This document shows positions 10,072 to 21,846 of a DNA stretch of 30,553 bases, in pieces; the stretch's first letter is position 1, and every line of letters begins with the position of its first letter. Under the pieces are notes generated by a model. It was not told where the DNA came from. It ran no database searches and saw only the letters and a list, made by a program, of their open reading frames with translations. A program made the position numbers and the translations under genes. The DNA is from Irineochytrium annulatum (taxonomy: Eukaryota; Chytridiomycota; Chytridiomycetes; Chytridiales; Chytridiaceae): positions 1-30,553 of the forward strand of contig JADGJL010000224.1 of NCBI GenBank assembly GCA_027600665.1, read 5' to 3'.

Positions 10072-12064
10072 ATGTTCTCAGAAAGGACCCATTTATTTCC
10101 AATGACGATGTCTGCGAGAATTCGGACAGGTTCGTCATATTTCATGGCAGTAAGATACTGCAGCAATGGATGAAGAAGACCTGCCGCCCTTTGAGGTCGG
10201 CCGAGGAATTACCGACGTGGCCGCTCACATGATGCGGCATAGATTGTATGGCGGCAAGCCACACAGCGATCAGAGCCAAATGCATGCATGCTCCTGGCCA
10301 ACTTCTTTGCCTCGGCTCCTGCAGAGGCCAGGTAGGGACGGGCCTGCGATGATCCGCTGGCTGACTGGTACTGGCGTCGTCGCTCGCATGGTAGAGATAT
10401 CCGCCGGGCTCTGCATTTCTACGAGGAAGCAGCCCGTGTCGGCTCGAAGGACGGCGCCCAACGTGCCTCTGCTATTTACATGAATGGTGATGATGCCGAG
10501 GAGCTTCCCCGCTCCGGGAAGATGGCCAGACACTGGATGCGAACGGCGGCCGAGTTGGGTGACAGCACCGCGTGGAAGGTCGATCGCTACACGTATGTAC
10601 CTGCTTATTAATTGATTACTAGACCCTTGGGATGTGGTACTGGACGGCGGCGACTGAAGACCAGAATGACGAAGGTAATTTTGTGCATGTAAGTACATCG
10701 TCTACCGCACATCGTAGACCAGGAGGTGGATTCGGAGGCGGACGAAAACGACGAATCCTCGGCGAGCAGCAGTGCGATTGACCGTAAGACTCGGAAGTAC
10801 AGGAAGCTTGCCCTGGAGGCCTGGCGGCAGGGCGCCCTCGAAGATGACCCCGAGTGCCTGAACAGGATTGCAGAATTCCAAGGTAGCACCCAATATTGGC
10901 TGAACGCGTAATCTTTTCTCAAAGTTTCGGTTGGTCGGTACGACAAGGCTGTAAACCTTTGGGAGAAAGCCGTCAATAGAGCGGGTGATCCGTCCGCCGT
11001 TAGCTCTCTTGCCAAATTTCACGCATCTATCATTGACTCCGGAAATTTGCTGGAAGATTTGAACAACAAGAAAAAGCGGAAGCAGTACCCGATCCCGATT
11101 CGCATTCGAAAGGCCAAGAAGGCAGACGTTGCGGTGAAAATTTCGACGACCGAGGACGCTCCAGCAGATGCCGAAGATAAGTCGGAAGAGGAGGAGGAGG
11201 AGGAAGATACCGCCGTCAGCGTTGGGGACGAGCAGGGAGGAAGCGACATTCAGCTACCGCCTGATTCTCCACGTACCATCACGCAGAAGGTTTGACGACT
11301 TGAAGAGTGAGGCTGACCATCAATGGTAGTATTTGAAGTACAACGAAATCGCGGCGTCGAACGGCGATTCGATGAGCATGTTGCACTTGGCCGCCTCGTT
11401 TCATTCCGGTTTGCCAACCATTGAATTGCCGATATTGGATACTACCGCGATGGGCACCGAGGATGGAGTCAAAAGTGTCGACGCGAGGGACGATCAGTCG
11501 AAGAGCGCAACGACAACGAAAGTCAACCTTCTCCCTAAAAATCCCGCGTTGGCCTTGGATCTTTACCTCAAATCTATTGCTGCCGGCGCGCCGCGTCCTA
11601 TCGTCCCACTCCTAGCCGCCGCCCAGCTTCTGCATTTCGGTGACACGGGAGTGGCGGCGGACCCTGCCCGTGCCCTTGAGCTCTACATGAACGCCGCGCT
11701 GTCGGACTCGGCGCCGCCGGGACTCATCTTAGTGCTTGCCGACGCTTTAAAGGAAGGTTGGAATGGTGGGGAACCGGATCCTGCGAAGGCCTTTGAACTC
11801 TACGAGCACGGGTCGAAGCGCGACGATCCTGCTTGCCTCCTCAGGTGCGGTGACTGCCTGCGCCAAGGGGAGGGTTGTGGTGTTGACAAGCCCGCGGCCA
11901 TGGAAATGTACGGCAAGGCCGGCGAGTTGGGGAACGGAGAAGCTATCTCGAAGTTACGCGACCTTGAATGCGAGATGGGATTTGACTACGCGTATCTGAA
12001 GGAGAACGGTGCTAGTATGGCGGAGAGGTCGGATGCTAAGAATAGCTCCGAGTCGTTCGACTAG
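10072..12064 (+). CDS. Sel1-repeat (SLR/TPR-like) protein
   Basis: Sel1 repeats are alpha-helical hairpins that act as scaffolds for protein complexes. Seven exons give 555 aa in frame: 10072-10149, 10243-10331, 10395-10578, 10623-10674, 10718-10882, 10925-11289, 11330-12064. Repeats of the type A..LA..Y....D...AL..YE.AA..GS are clear in RALHFYEEAARVGS, MRTAAELGDSTAWK, KAVNLWEKAVNRAGD, KAFELYEHGSKRDDPACLLR and AAMEMYGKAGELGN. An acidic low-complexity run (EEEEEEED, near 11190) and a Lys/Arg patch interrupt them. The first exon encodes MFSERTHLFPMTMSARIR, free of acidic residues after E4 and mitochondrial-presequence-like, but that start is tentative; an alternative ATG lies at 10166. Two introns would use the weak donor GTCGAT or similar. 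Fungal Sel1 proteins include chitin-synthase activators (Skt5/Chs4), but nothing here proves such a role. Confidence 0.75.
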
Positions 12065-12676
12065 CCGCGGTTATTGTAAAACGAGGCCGGCGCATATCAA
12101 CTATTGCCAAAGTTTATGCCAGCGAATGCAGTTTTAGTTAATGTTGTTATTCTCAAAAGCGCTGAAGGAAAATAATATACAAAAGCATATAAGCAAATAC
12201 ACCGCGAATCAATTGGTTGACACCAATGGGGTTCTCAGTAAAATCTTAAGGAAATGTTGAAACTTGCAGGTATTGCCCTATAGCAATATCGCGGCTCCAA
12301 CAGCTCACCGACCTCATATCCGCCGATTATCAATCAAAAAAGTGTTTAGGTGTGCGTTTTCAGCTGTCCCCCAGTTAAAAGTAGAAGAGCAGGCACAACT
12401 CAAATGACGATTGTTTGCCGAAAGAGAATAGAAAGAAACGTAGGCATGGCCGAGTAGAGACGTGGCGCTATCTGAGAGGTGTAAGAGCTGTCATGACATA
12501 GGCTTCCTGAAAATGTGCCGACGCCCAAAGGGAAGAGGGCAAACCCCAGCGATATGACGCTCGGCATCAACTCATTCACATCGTATCTCGCCGTCCTGTT
12601 ACATACTCACACAAGACATTAAAAGAGCTGACGTTTAAACAAGAGGACTTGCATTCGGGAACGCCATCGACGCGCC
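12065..12676. other. Intergenic region, AT-rich in its first part
   Basis: About 600 bp between the Sel1 gene and the acetyltransferase. The first 250 bp are AT-rich and show no coding signal. I found no tRNA-like cloverleaf or known RNA. The only candidate is the short reverse-strand frame listed separately at 12400-12567. Confidence 0.4.
12400..12567 (-). CDS. Possible small hydrophobic protein, 55 codons
   Basis: An ATG-started reverse frame opening MPSVISLGFALFPLGVG, with one hydrophobic stretch that could be a membrane segment and a second (MPTFLSILF) near the end. The same frame stays open upstream for about 40 bp (RTARYDVNEL), so an earlier spliced exon is possible. No family recognised. 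It is short enough to arise by chance; listed because it sits in an otherwise empty gap. Confidence 0.2.
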   Translation of the reverse strand: MPSVISLGFALFPLGVGTFSGSLCHDSSYTSQIAPRLYSAMPTFLSILFRQTIVI

Positions 12677-13964
12677 ATGAGCACCTTCTTCGCAGTGTGG
12701 TCCTGCGGCCCCATATATCTGCTCACAGGACATCGTCATCAAGGTCCCGCCGCGACTGGCAGCCTCACTCACCCCATCGTGGACTTCATCGCCTTTTAAA
12801 GGCGAGAGCTCTGACAGCGTCGAGCTGGCTGGTCAACATGATGACACAGGCTTGAAAGCTGGAGACCAAGCCGCTCAACCGGGACCTTCTTATCGGGTGA
12901 GCTCCTTCTCATTGGCCCTCTTCCGCTTGTCAACCTAACTCCTTACTTAAGAGCTGCAAATGTCACTGTCCGTTTCGGTGCCAAAGTCGAAATCGAAGTT
13001 CAAGGACGTCCACATCGCCTGGGCGAACGGGCAGAGCTGGAATGCCGGCGTGTCTGACGCCGAGGTCAGTTGGACGCGTTTTTTCTGCAATGTCGTGACC
13101 ACCGCTGTATAGGTTTTCCCGCTGGCGGACGAAGATGGCGTGTTCGTTGGCGAGATCGAAGGCAAACCGGTGACTTGCATCACCGGGATGAAGTATCACG
13201 ACACCGCGTTTATTGGGTTTTACATATGGTATGTTCGCGGCCAGATTCTGCCTCCAATTTTTGCAGCGACGAAAAGTACCGCGGCAAAGGACATGGGATA
13301 GCCACGTTTCAAAAGGCTATAGATCATTGTGGATCCGCCAATATTGGTTTAGGTAAGCTGTATCCATTCTGCTTGACTAATGCTATGTTCACACGAAGAT
13401 GGCGTCGTTGAGCAGCAGCACAACTACGAAAAGTTTGGCTTGCGAAAGGTGTGGGACAACATCCGTTTCCACGGTGTCGCGAAGAGCCTGCCGGCCCCAG
13501 CTCTGCCCTCGAGCGTGACGATGGTCGATTTGACTCAGGCAATGTATGCAAAGGTGCAGGAGTTTGAGTTGCAGCATTCTGGGATGCGACGGCCCGATCA
13601 GTTCATCAAAGCCTGGCTCGAGCATCCGTTGATCAAGAGTATAGTTCTTGTGAGTGGAGAGGCTGTCGTTGGATTTGGGAGTGTGCGGCCGTCTCATTCG
13701 GGGCATCGCATCGGCCCGCTATACGCCGCCGATATCGAAGTGGCTGGGTATTTAGCCGCCGCCTTGGTCGCCAAGCTGCCCAGTGGAGATTCAGTGTATG
13801 CGGACGTGTGCATGGCAAACGATAAGTCTGCCGGGGTTTTCGAGAACGCGGGCCTGTCGGGCGAAGGAGGGTTTGTGACAGGGCGGATGTGGACCAAGGG
13901 GTGTCCTGTCAAGCCCCAGTACGTTCACAACGTTTACGCCGTAATGACGTTGGAGATTGGTTAA
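12677..13964 (+). CDS. GNAT N-acetyltransferase, YitH-like with two GNAT folds
   Basis: Acetyl-CoA-dependent acyltransferase of the YitH type, with a typical GNAT domain followed by a second, C-terminal GNAT-like domain. Exons 12677-12694, 12729-12896, 12954-13064, 13113-13228, 13267-13352 and 13399-13964 give 354 aa in frame. The acetyl-CoA pyrophosphate loop is RGKGHG (residues 143-148), followed by the family signature NIGLDGVVEQQHNYEKFGL. The second domain shows PDQFIKAWL, GFGSVRPSHSGHRIGPLY and RMWTKG. The core from the ATG at 12960 (MSLSVSVPKSK...) is secure. The first two exons (about 62 residues, DIVIKVPPRLAASLTPSW then a Gly/Asp/Gln-rich linker) are inferred from frame and GTGAGC/AG splice sites; translation could simply start at 12960. 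The substrate is unknown. Confidence 0.8.
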
Positions 13965-14083
13965 GAATAAAACGATATTGAGTCACAACTAAGCTATAAC
14001 ATCAGCTTTATTTGTGCTAGTTTCTTTCCGTATCATAGAAGGACGCGATCAAACTGACATGCGCAAAGAAAAAGCGCGTGAAA

Positions 14084-15126
<1,043 letters not shown>

Positions 15127-15237
15127 GATGAGTGAGGTTGAAGTTGAAGCAAAGGAGAATTGCAGCACCAACGGGCTTTGTTGACTGCACTTGGCATCCA
15201 AGGATTAAACCGCCCAACACCGAATACAGCAACAACC
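15127..15237. promoter_or_regulatory. Bidirectional promoter between TPI and the MAP kinase gene
   Basis: Only 111 bp separate the two divergent start codons, so both 5' leaders and core promoters must share this stretch or reach into coding sequence. No TATA box is seen. A pyrimidine-purine biased stretch and CAACACC/CAACAACC elements lie near the kinase start. Confidence 0.5.
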
Positions 15238-17062
<1,825 letters not shown>

Positions 17063-17211
17063 ATTGCTTGCCTACACTATGGAGACGAACCTTCTACCAA
17101 GTTTGATGAAATCAATTGACCCTTGCCTGTAGTCTAGTATCTGAAATCATAACATTCTTGCCGTAATTCTTTGCTGGCGTTGTTCTCTATGCCCTGAAAT
17201 GCTGGACGAAA

Positions 17212-19057
17212 ATGTTCGCGAATGAGGTTCCCATGTTCCTAGCGACGGGGTCGCAGACCGGAGTGAAGGAGATCGTCAGCGGTTCCGACATCGTGGATGC
17301 GACCAAGGGATGCGCTGGCGTAGGAGCATCCAATGTTGACGCGCCAGCCCCGACCGAGGATGTTCATATCCCTGTTCCACCTGGATACATTAAAGATTGC
17401 AAGAGCCGACTGAAGCTTCTTGGATACGGACTCAGTTGGTAATCACTTGTTCATCTTTCCTTCGTTCCTGCTTCACTCCTGCCAGTTATTGACGTCCTGG
17501 ATGACAGCTCGAAGTGTTCGGCACGCCTAGTCCCTTGCTTAATTTGCCGCGCGCGCCTGGTAAAGCCAGCGTCTCACTGCGGCCGCTGCGGGCTGCTATG
17601 CTCGGCCTCCGCAGTCTCAGTAAAGAACTCGCGGCATGCAAGAAGCAGTATTTTGGATAAAGCCATGATTCTGTCATTTCAGCTCAACTTGAGGCGATGC
17701 CGGTCGGCGAGGGAAGAAGAGCGGCTCGCAAAGTACGCAAAGCTGAAGGTGGACCGATTCTCTCGGATAAGCCGAGGGTTGGATCGCGTGCGAGCAGGTG
17801 TGGAGCCTTTCCCATTTCATTTGTGTTTTTAATAGATCAGACCTCCGCGTGTCACAATCGAAGTTCAAGTCGGACAAAGGAGCAAAGTCGAAGAAGCGAA
17901 AGACGGCCGGCAATGAGGTCGATGACCCTGGTATTACTGCATCCGGAAATGCATCCGTCGTCGCCGCAAAGCGCGCCAAAACCGGAGAGGCCGAAATGGA
18001 GGACAACGCCGACAACGTTGAGACGATACCGGAGCCGACGTACTTTGAGGCAGCGAAGGGGAAGAAGCGGAATAGGAAGCGCGGACGAAGGGGGAAAGGC
18101 GCCGGCAACGCAGACGCGAAGGCGAATGCAGGCCAGGATGTCGGGAACGCGAACACCGCGAACGTTGCGAACGTTGCGAACGTTGTGAAGCCGGCAATGA
18201 TCCCGCTGAGCGTGTTGAAGCAGACCAAGGGGAAGGAGCCAATCAGGCCGACGCCTGCGCCAGCAGCGGGAGCGAGCGCGTTGGAAGATCGAGCGCCTGC
18301 CGTGGCGACGACGGGGGTCGAGACAAATGACACGATTAAGCAGACGCCTCCGGTGGGCCCGCTAGAAAGCGCGGAGACGTCGAGTGGGTCGGAGCCGAGG
18401 CGAAAGGTGACGCCGAGATCGAGGGTGAAGAAGAACTCTGCGAAAAGCGGCGGTGGTGATGGTGGCGGTGAGGGCATGAAGGAGAAGGAGGATGAGCTAG
18501 CGGACCCGTTCTTTGGGCCGACGGCAAGTTTAAAGACCGGTGGAGTCGAGCCGGCGAACGATGGGTGCATTGAGGCCATGGAGGAGCTTGTATGGGATCA
18601 GCGGACGCAGATACGTATGCTGCGAGATCGCAACTTCCAAGTTTTGCCATCCGCCGCCGAAGTATCAACTATGCCTGGCCAGTTGCCCTTTGCGCTAAGA
18701 GCCGCCGACGACGCGCGTCCGCTCTTTGCTCGAGTGCGGAGGCTCTTCGGGGACTCGGAGGAGATCTGTCGGTTTGCCGGGTGGGCCGATAACCGGAGCG
18801 GGCGTATCATTAATAGGGAGGATGGGGGAGAGTTGTTGACGATGCTGGATCATAGCGTGCAGAGTGTCCGTGGAAAGTCGGTTCTTCATGACTTCTTCGC
18901 AAGGCGGAGAGACTATGTCAGGAATATCTTAGAGGAGCAGCTTAGGGAAGGCGCTGAGAAGGCGCGCGCTGTCAGGAGTTGTATATACGACTTACACGAG
19001 AAGATTAATGCGGTGGAATACGGCGATGATCGAACGGCAGTGCACCATAGCTTGTAA
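17212..19057 (+). CDS. Unrecognised basic coiled-coil protein, probably nuclear
   Basis: No family recognised. Preferred model: 17212-17438, 17531-17647, 17694-17797, 17841-19057 (554 aa, in frame). An alternative with one fewer intron (17212-17434, 17486-17797, 17841-19057) is also in frame, so the residues encoded by about 17435-17693 are unsure. Firm parts are a helical segment (AREEERLAKYAKLKVDRF), nuclear-localisation-like clusters (KSKKRK, KKRNRKRGRRGKG), a long Lys/Ala/Gly/Glu low-complexity middle and a more structured C-terminal 160 residues with ELVWDQRTQIRMLRDRNF and LHDFFARRRDYVRNILEEQL. I considered a proteasome activator PA28 because of the last stretch but could not see its activation loop. 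Convergent with the Wss1-like gene. Confidence 0.65.
18158..18184 (+). repeat. Three tandem copies of the 9-mer GCGAACGTT
   Basis: Perfect in-frame triplication inside the low-complexity middle of the 17212-19057 gene, coding for repeated Ala-Asn-Val. Its length, a multiple of three, would let copy number vary without breaking the frame. Confidence 0.85.
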
Positions 19058-19283
19058 GGATTTCTTTTCTACGCAGGCTAATGTGGTGGAACAGGACGGA
19101 AGACACGAATGCAATGACGTGCGAAAGACTACTTTTGGGTGAAAAGCTAGAGATCTTACAGAACTTGTATCGCGGATGGGTAGAACAACCATTCCGTATG
19201 AACTAGATTTAGATAAATAGATATATTCAGCAATATTATTATATGTACGGATAATACGATCGGTCTTGGTTGATTACTACGTG

Positions 19284-19338
19284 ATAAAGGTCACATGATA
19301 CGAAGATGACTATGTTAATAAAGGTCACATGATACGAA
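19284..19338. repeat. 21-bp perfect direct repeat around the Wss1-like stop codon
   Basis: The same 21 bases (core GGTCACATGATACG) occur at 19284-19304 and 19318-19338, start-to-start distance 34 bp. The second copy spans the stop codon of the reverse-strand protease gene (19325-19327) and its last codons; the first copy lies in its 3' untranslated region. It looks like a small local duplication. Confidence 0.8.
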
Positions 19339-20813
19339 TGAATGAGCAGCCGCGGCACATCCTGAAGTCCGACTCCGTCTTCTCCCCGCATTTTGGACAA
19401 CACCACACCCCCTCCTCAACAAACAGTAGCGCACCATCGTCCCCGACCACAACCGTCTCCTCCTTCGTCGGCGCGGGTCCGCCGCACGCGTCGCAAGACT
19501 TCGTCCCCACCATATTCTCCAACGTGCATGTCACGCAAGCCCACATGGTCGTCCGAGAAATCTTCGCGGGCGGCGGTCCGGTAGATGTCATGCGCGATCT
19601 CCCACCTCCAGCCTGAAGTCCAGTCTGCCCCGAGCCCGTCGCGACGCCGGGAACGGAATTGGACGACGACGACCCTGGGCCAGGTCTCGCCGTCTGACAA
19701 GCGTCGCACTTCGCAGCGCCAGGGTCGTTGATCAGCGTACAGACGCCGCACGTCCAGTCGTCCCCGGCGCTGCTCCCTGCTCGCGCCGGCCCGAGAGGCG
19801 CGGACGACGATACAGCCCCTAGCGCCACCGGCTGCCTGCGCGACGAGAAATCCAGCCCGTCATCGTCGTCGTCCACCTCGATCACGACGCCAGGCGCGTT
19901 TTCGTTGTCGTTCTCATTGCTGCCGCACCATATCCGATCCCGCAACCTCTTTTCGGCCGCCATCGCCGCGAGCTGGCCGGGCGTCATGATCCTCTCCAAC
20001 GCTCCCAAGCCTCCTCCGCCGGTTCCACCTCCAAGCTTCCTCCCGCCCACGGGCACCATCATCTTCCCAGTGACCGCCCGCTTCTCTGCGGCCGAGAGGG
20101 CCGCTTTCCGCTTCTCGTACTCGGGAACGTTGTGAGAGTAACCCTGGCCCACGCGCATCCCGGGACCGTCAAATCCGTCGCCCTTCCAGCCTTTAGCCAT
20201 AAGGTTCTCAAGCTCCTTAGTGAGCTCGTCGAGGATTTTGTAGAATTGCGCGTCGTGGGGGCCGCGGACTGCATCACGTCAAACACCAGGGTTAACTTCC
20301 AAGGTTAACTAATCTCGAAGCAAAATCCTTACTGTTGTGCGAGAGCCTGGGTTAATAACGTCACACAGAGATTAGTCAACGAAGCTAATCAGGGACAGGC
20401 CTCAATAAACAGAAAAGGGTGAAGGCCTACTCACTCATGGAGCATGGTCCCGAGCACGCTCTCGAAGTCCATGAACTTGTCCTGGTCATAATGTGGCCGC
20501 AGTCTCACGCGGATCTCCTGCCCCCGATTAACGTTCAAACCCAGGAGGTTAGGGTTGTCCGGAAAGAATTCCCGCAAGAGGGGCAGCGTCCAGCTCCGCT
20601 TTTGCATGATGGGCTTCACCTGGATGCACGGCAGTTCGGGCAGTCAGAAAAAGGTGGACACCGGCGCACCAGCGGGGAACGTACCATGGATGATATCCGC
20701 TTGAGGGTTGCCAAGGCCTCGTCATCTTGAGAGAATCCGCAGGTCTTGTAGAGGCTGATGCAGTGGGAACCGGGATGCGAGTTCAACTTCGTGCGTGATC
20801 TCTTGCGGCTCAT
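19325..20813 (-). CDS. WSS1: DNA-dependent metalloprotease, Wss1 type (WLM domain)
   Basis: Cleaves DNA-protein crosslinks, acting with SUMO and Cdc48. Four exons (reverse): 20685-20813, 20435-20619, 20333-20346, 19325-20268; 423 aa in frame. The WLM domain has FFPDNPNLLGLNVNRGQEI, RLRPH and the metal site HELSHN at residues 104-109 followed by GPHD (112-115). Then come a likely SUMO-interacting motif VVIEVDDDDD near residue 237, two RanBP2-type zinc fingers (WTCGVCTLIN...CDAC about 281-300; WACVTCTLEN...CDAC about 352-371) and a third Cys4 knuckle (WCCPKCG...MCRGC about 398-417) at the C-terminus. A 14-bp micro-exon carries the second half of the metal site. Start chosen at the MSRKRSR methionine; the frame is open upstream. 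Confidence 0.93.
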
Positions 20814-20838
20814 GGTGGCGATGACAATCTTGAATATA
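20814..20838. promoter_or_regulatory. 25-bp space between divergent start codons
   Basis: Between the Wss1-like ATG (reverse, 20813) and the conservative forward ATG at 20839. An in-frame forward ATG at 20812 would overlap the reverse start inside the palindrome CATG (20811-20814). Each promoter must therefore lie within the other transcription unit. Confidence 0.5.
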
Positions 20839-21661
20839 ATGCCCGAGTTCAACTCAACATGGCCCTGGCTCAACGCCAGCCGATCGAATACGAGGGCTGT
20901 CGAGGCCGAGTCGACGCCCATTTACAATCTCGCACTGGACATGGAACGGGCCTCCCGCGAGCGGGAGATTCTGATGACCGCCAATGCCGAAATGATGGCT
21001 TATTTCACCAGTACGCGTTCTTCCGTTGCTACTCTATTAACAACCACGCGTTTGATCATGTGTGTCAACAGCCGTTCGCTGGGAGAAGAAGTCGCGGCCT
21101 TTCGAAGAAACCGACGACGCCGACTCCCGCAAGCGCCTGAAGATGGAATCGAAGTCAATAGTCTTCAAGCGAGATGCGATAGCCTTCGCGGACGCGGTCC
21201 CCGCGAAGGGGACGAACGTTGGCGGCGAGGATGACTTCTATTTTCGCCTCAGCAGCAGCGGCACTGGCAGCGGCAGCAGTAGCCGACGCCCCTCGAACCC
21301 CGAGCCCGCCGAGGTCGCTGCTAAGGCCGCCAAGCCCGTCCGGCCAACGTCGCTCTCGGATTGCAAGCCGTTGCCGCCTTTCAGGGAGCTCGAGGCAAAT
21401 CCGTCTTGGAAGCAGCGGGTTGCGGACGCGCTGCACGAGCGCGTTTGGGCCCTGGAGGAGGACAGAGTGATCGCCGACGTCATAACGCAGCGGATGATGA
21501 AGGGGATAGGCAAAAGTGAGGGGAGGGAGATGTGGGAGTTAATGGACGGGGACAAGGGGTCGGACGCGCTATTGAAGGCGAAGATCCGGAAGTTACAGAT
21601 CGCGTTGCAGGAAGAAAGAGCGAAGAAGCTGAAGTGGAGGTCTGAAGATGCGAAGCCTTGA
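20839..21661 (+). CDS. Unrecognised protein with C-terminal coiled coil
   Basis: Two exons, 20839-21010 and 21072-21661, joined in frame by a 61-bp intron (GTACGC...CAACAG); 253 aa from this ATG. In-frame ATGs also lie at 20812 and 20758, inside the antisense of the Wss1 first exon. The N-terminus has a Trp-containing segment (PEFNSTWPWLNASRSN) then a charged helix (LDMERASREREILMT). A basic cluster DSRKRLKME, a Ser/Gly run and a long C-terminal helix (DALLKAKIRKLQIALQEERAKKLK) follow. No family recognised; the charge pattern suggests a nuclear or coiled-coil partner protein, which is only inference. Convergent with the PPR gene across 185 bp. Confidence 0.6.
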
Positions 21662-21846
21662 AAGTCTCGGTACTTAACTGATAAGCTGCCTTACTATACA
21701 TGTTTTGCATTAGTGTTTGCCATAATGACTTTGCCGCAACTTTCGAAGATCGCTTATTATGCACTGGCGGGCTTAACCCCATTATGGGAAACAGAAGTGT
21801 CATCACGTTCCTTGTTCATCCACTATAACCTCCCCGATTGTCCTCG

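Noticed and set aside
9954..10232. Forward open frame upstream of the Sel1 exons
   Set aside because: It cannot be joined in phase to the next Sel1 exon by any plausible intron; the exon at 10072-10149 fits instead.
12649..12855. 68-codon forward open frame
   Set aside because: It is out of frame with the spliced acetyltransferase exons that explain the same bases better.
18560..19057. Proteasome activator PA28 for the C-terminus of the 17212-19057 gene
   Set aside because: FFARRRDYV recalls the PA28 last helices, but the activation loop and the characteristic C-terminal region are not seen.
21155..21806. Reverse open frames opposite the 20839-21661 gene
   Set aside because: Shadows of the GC-rich forward coding frame; composition is Ser/Ala/Arg noise.
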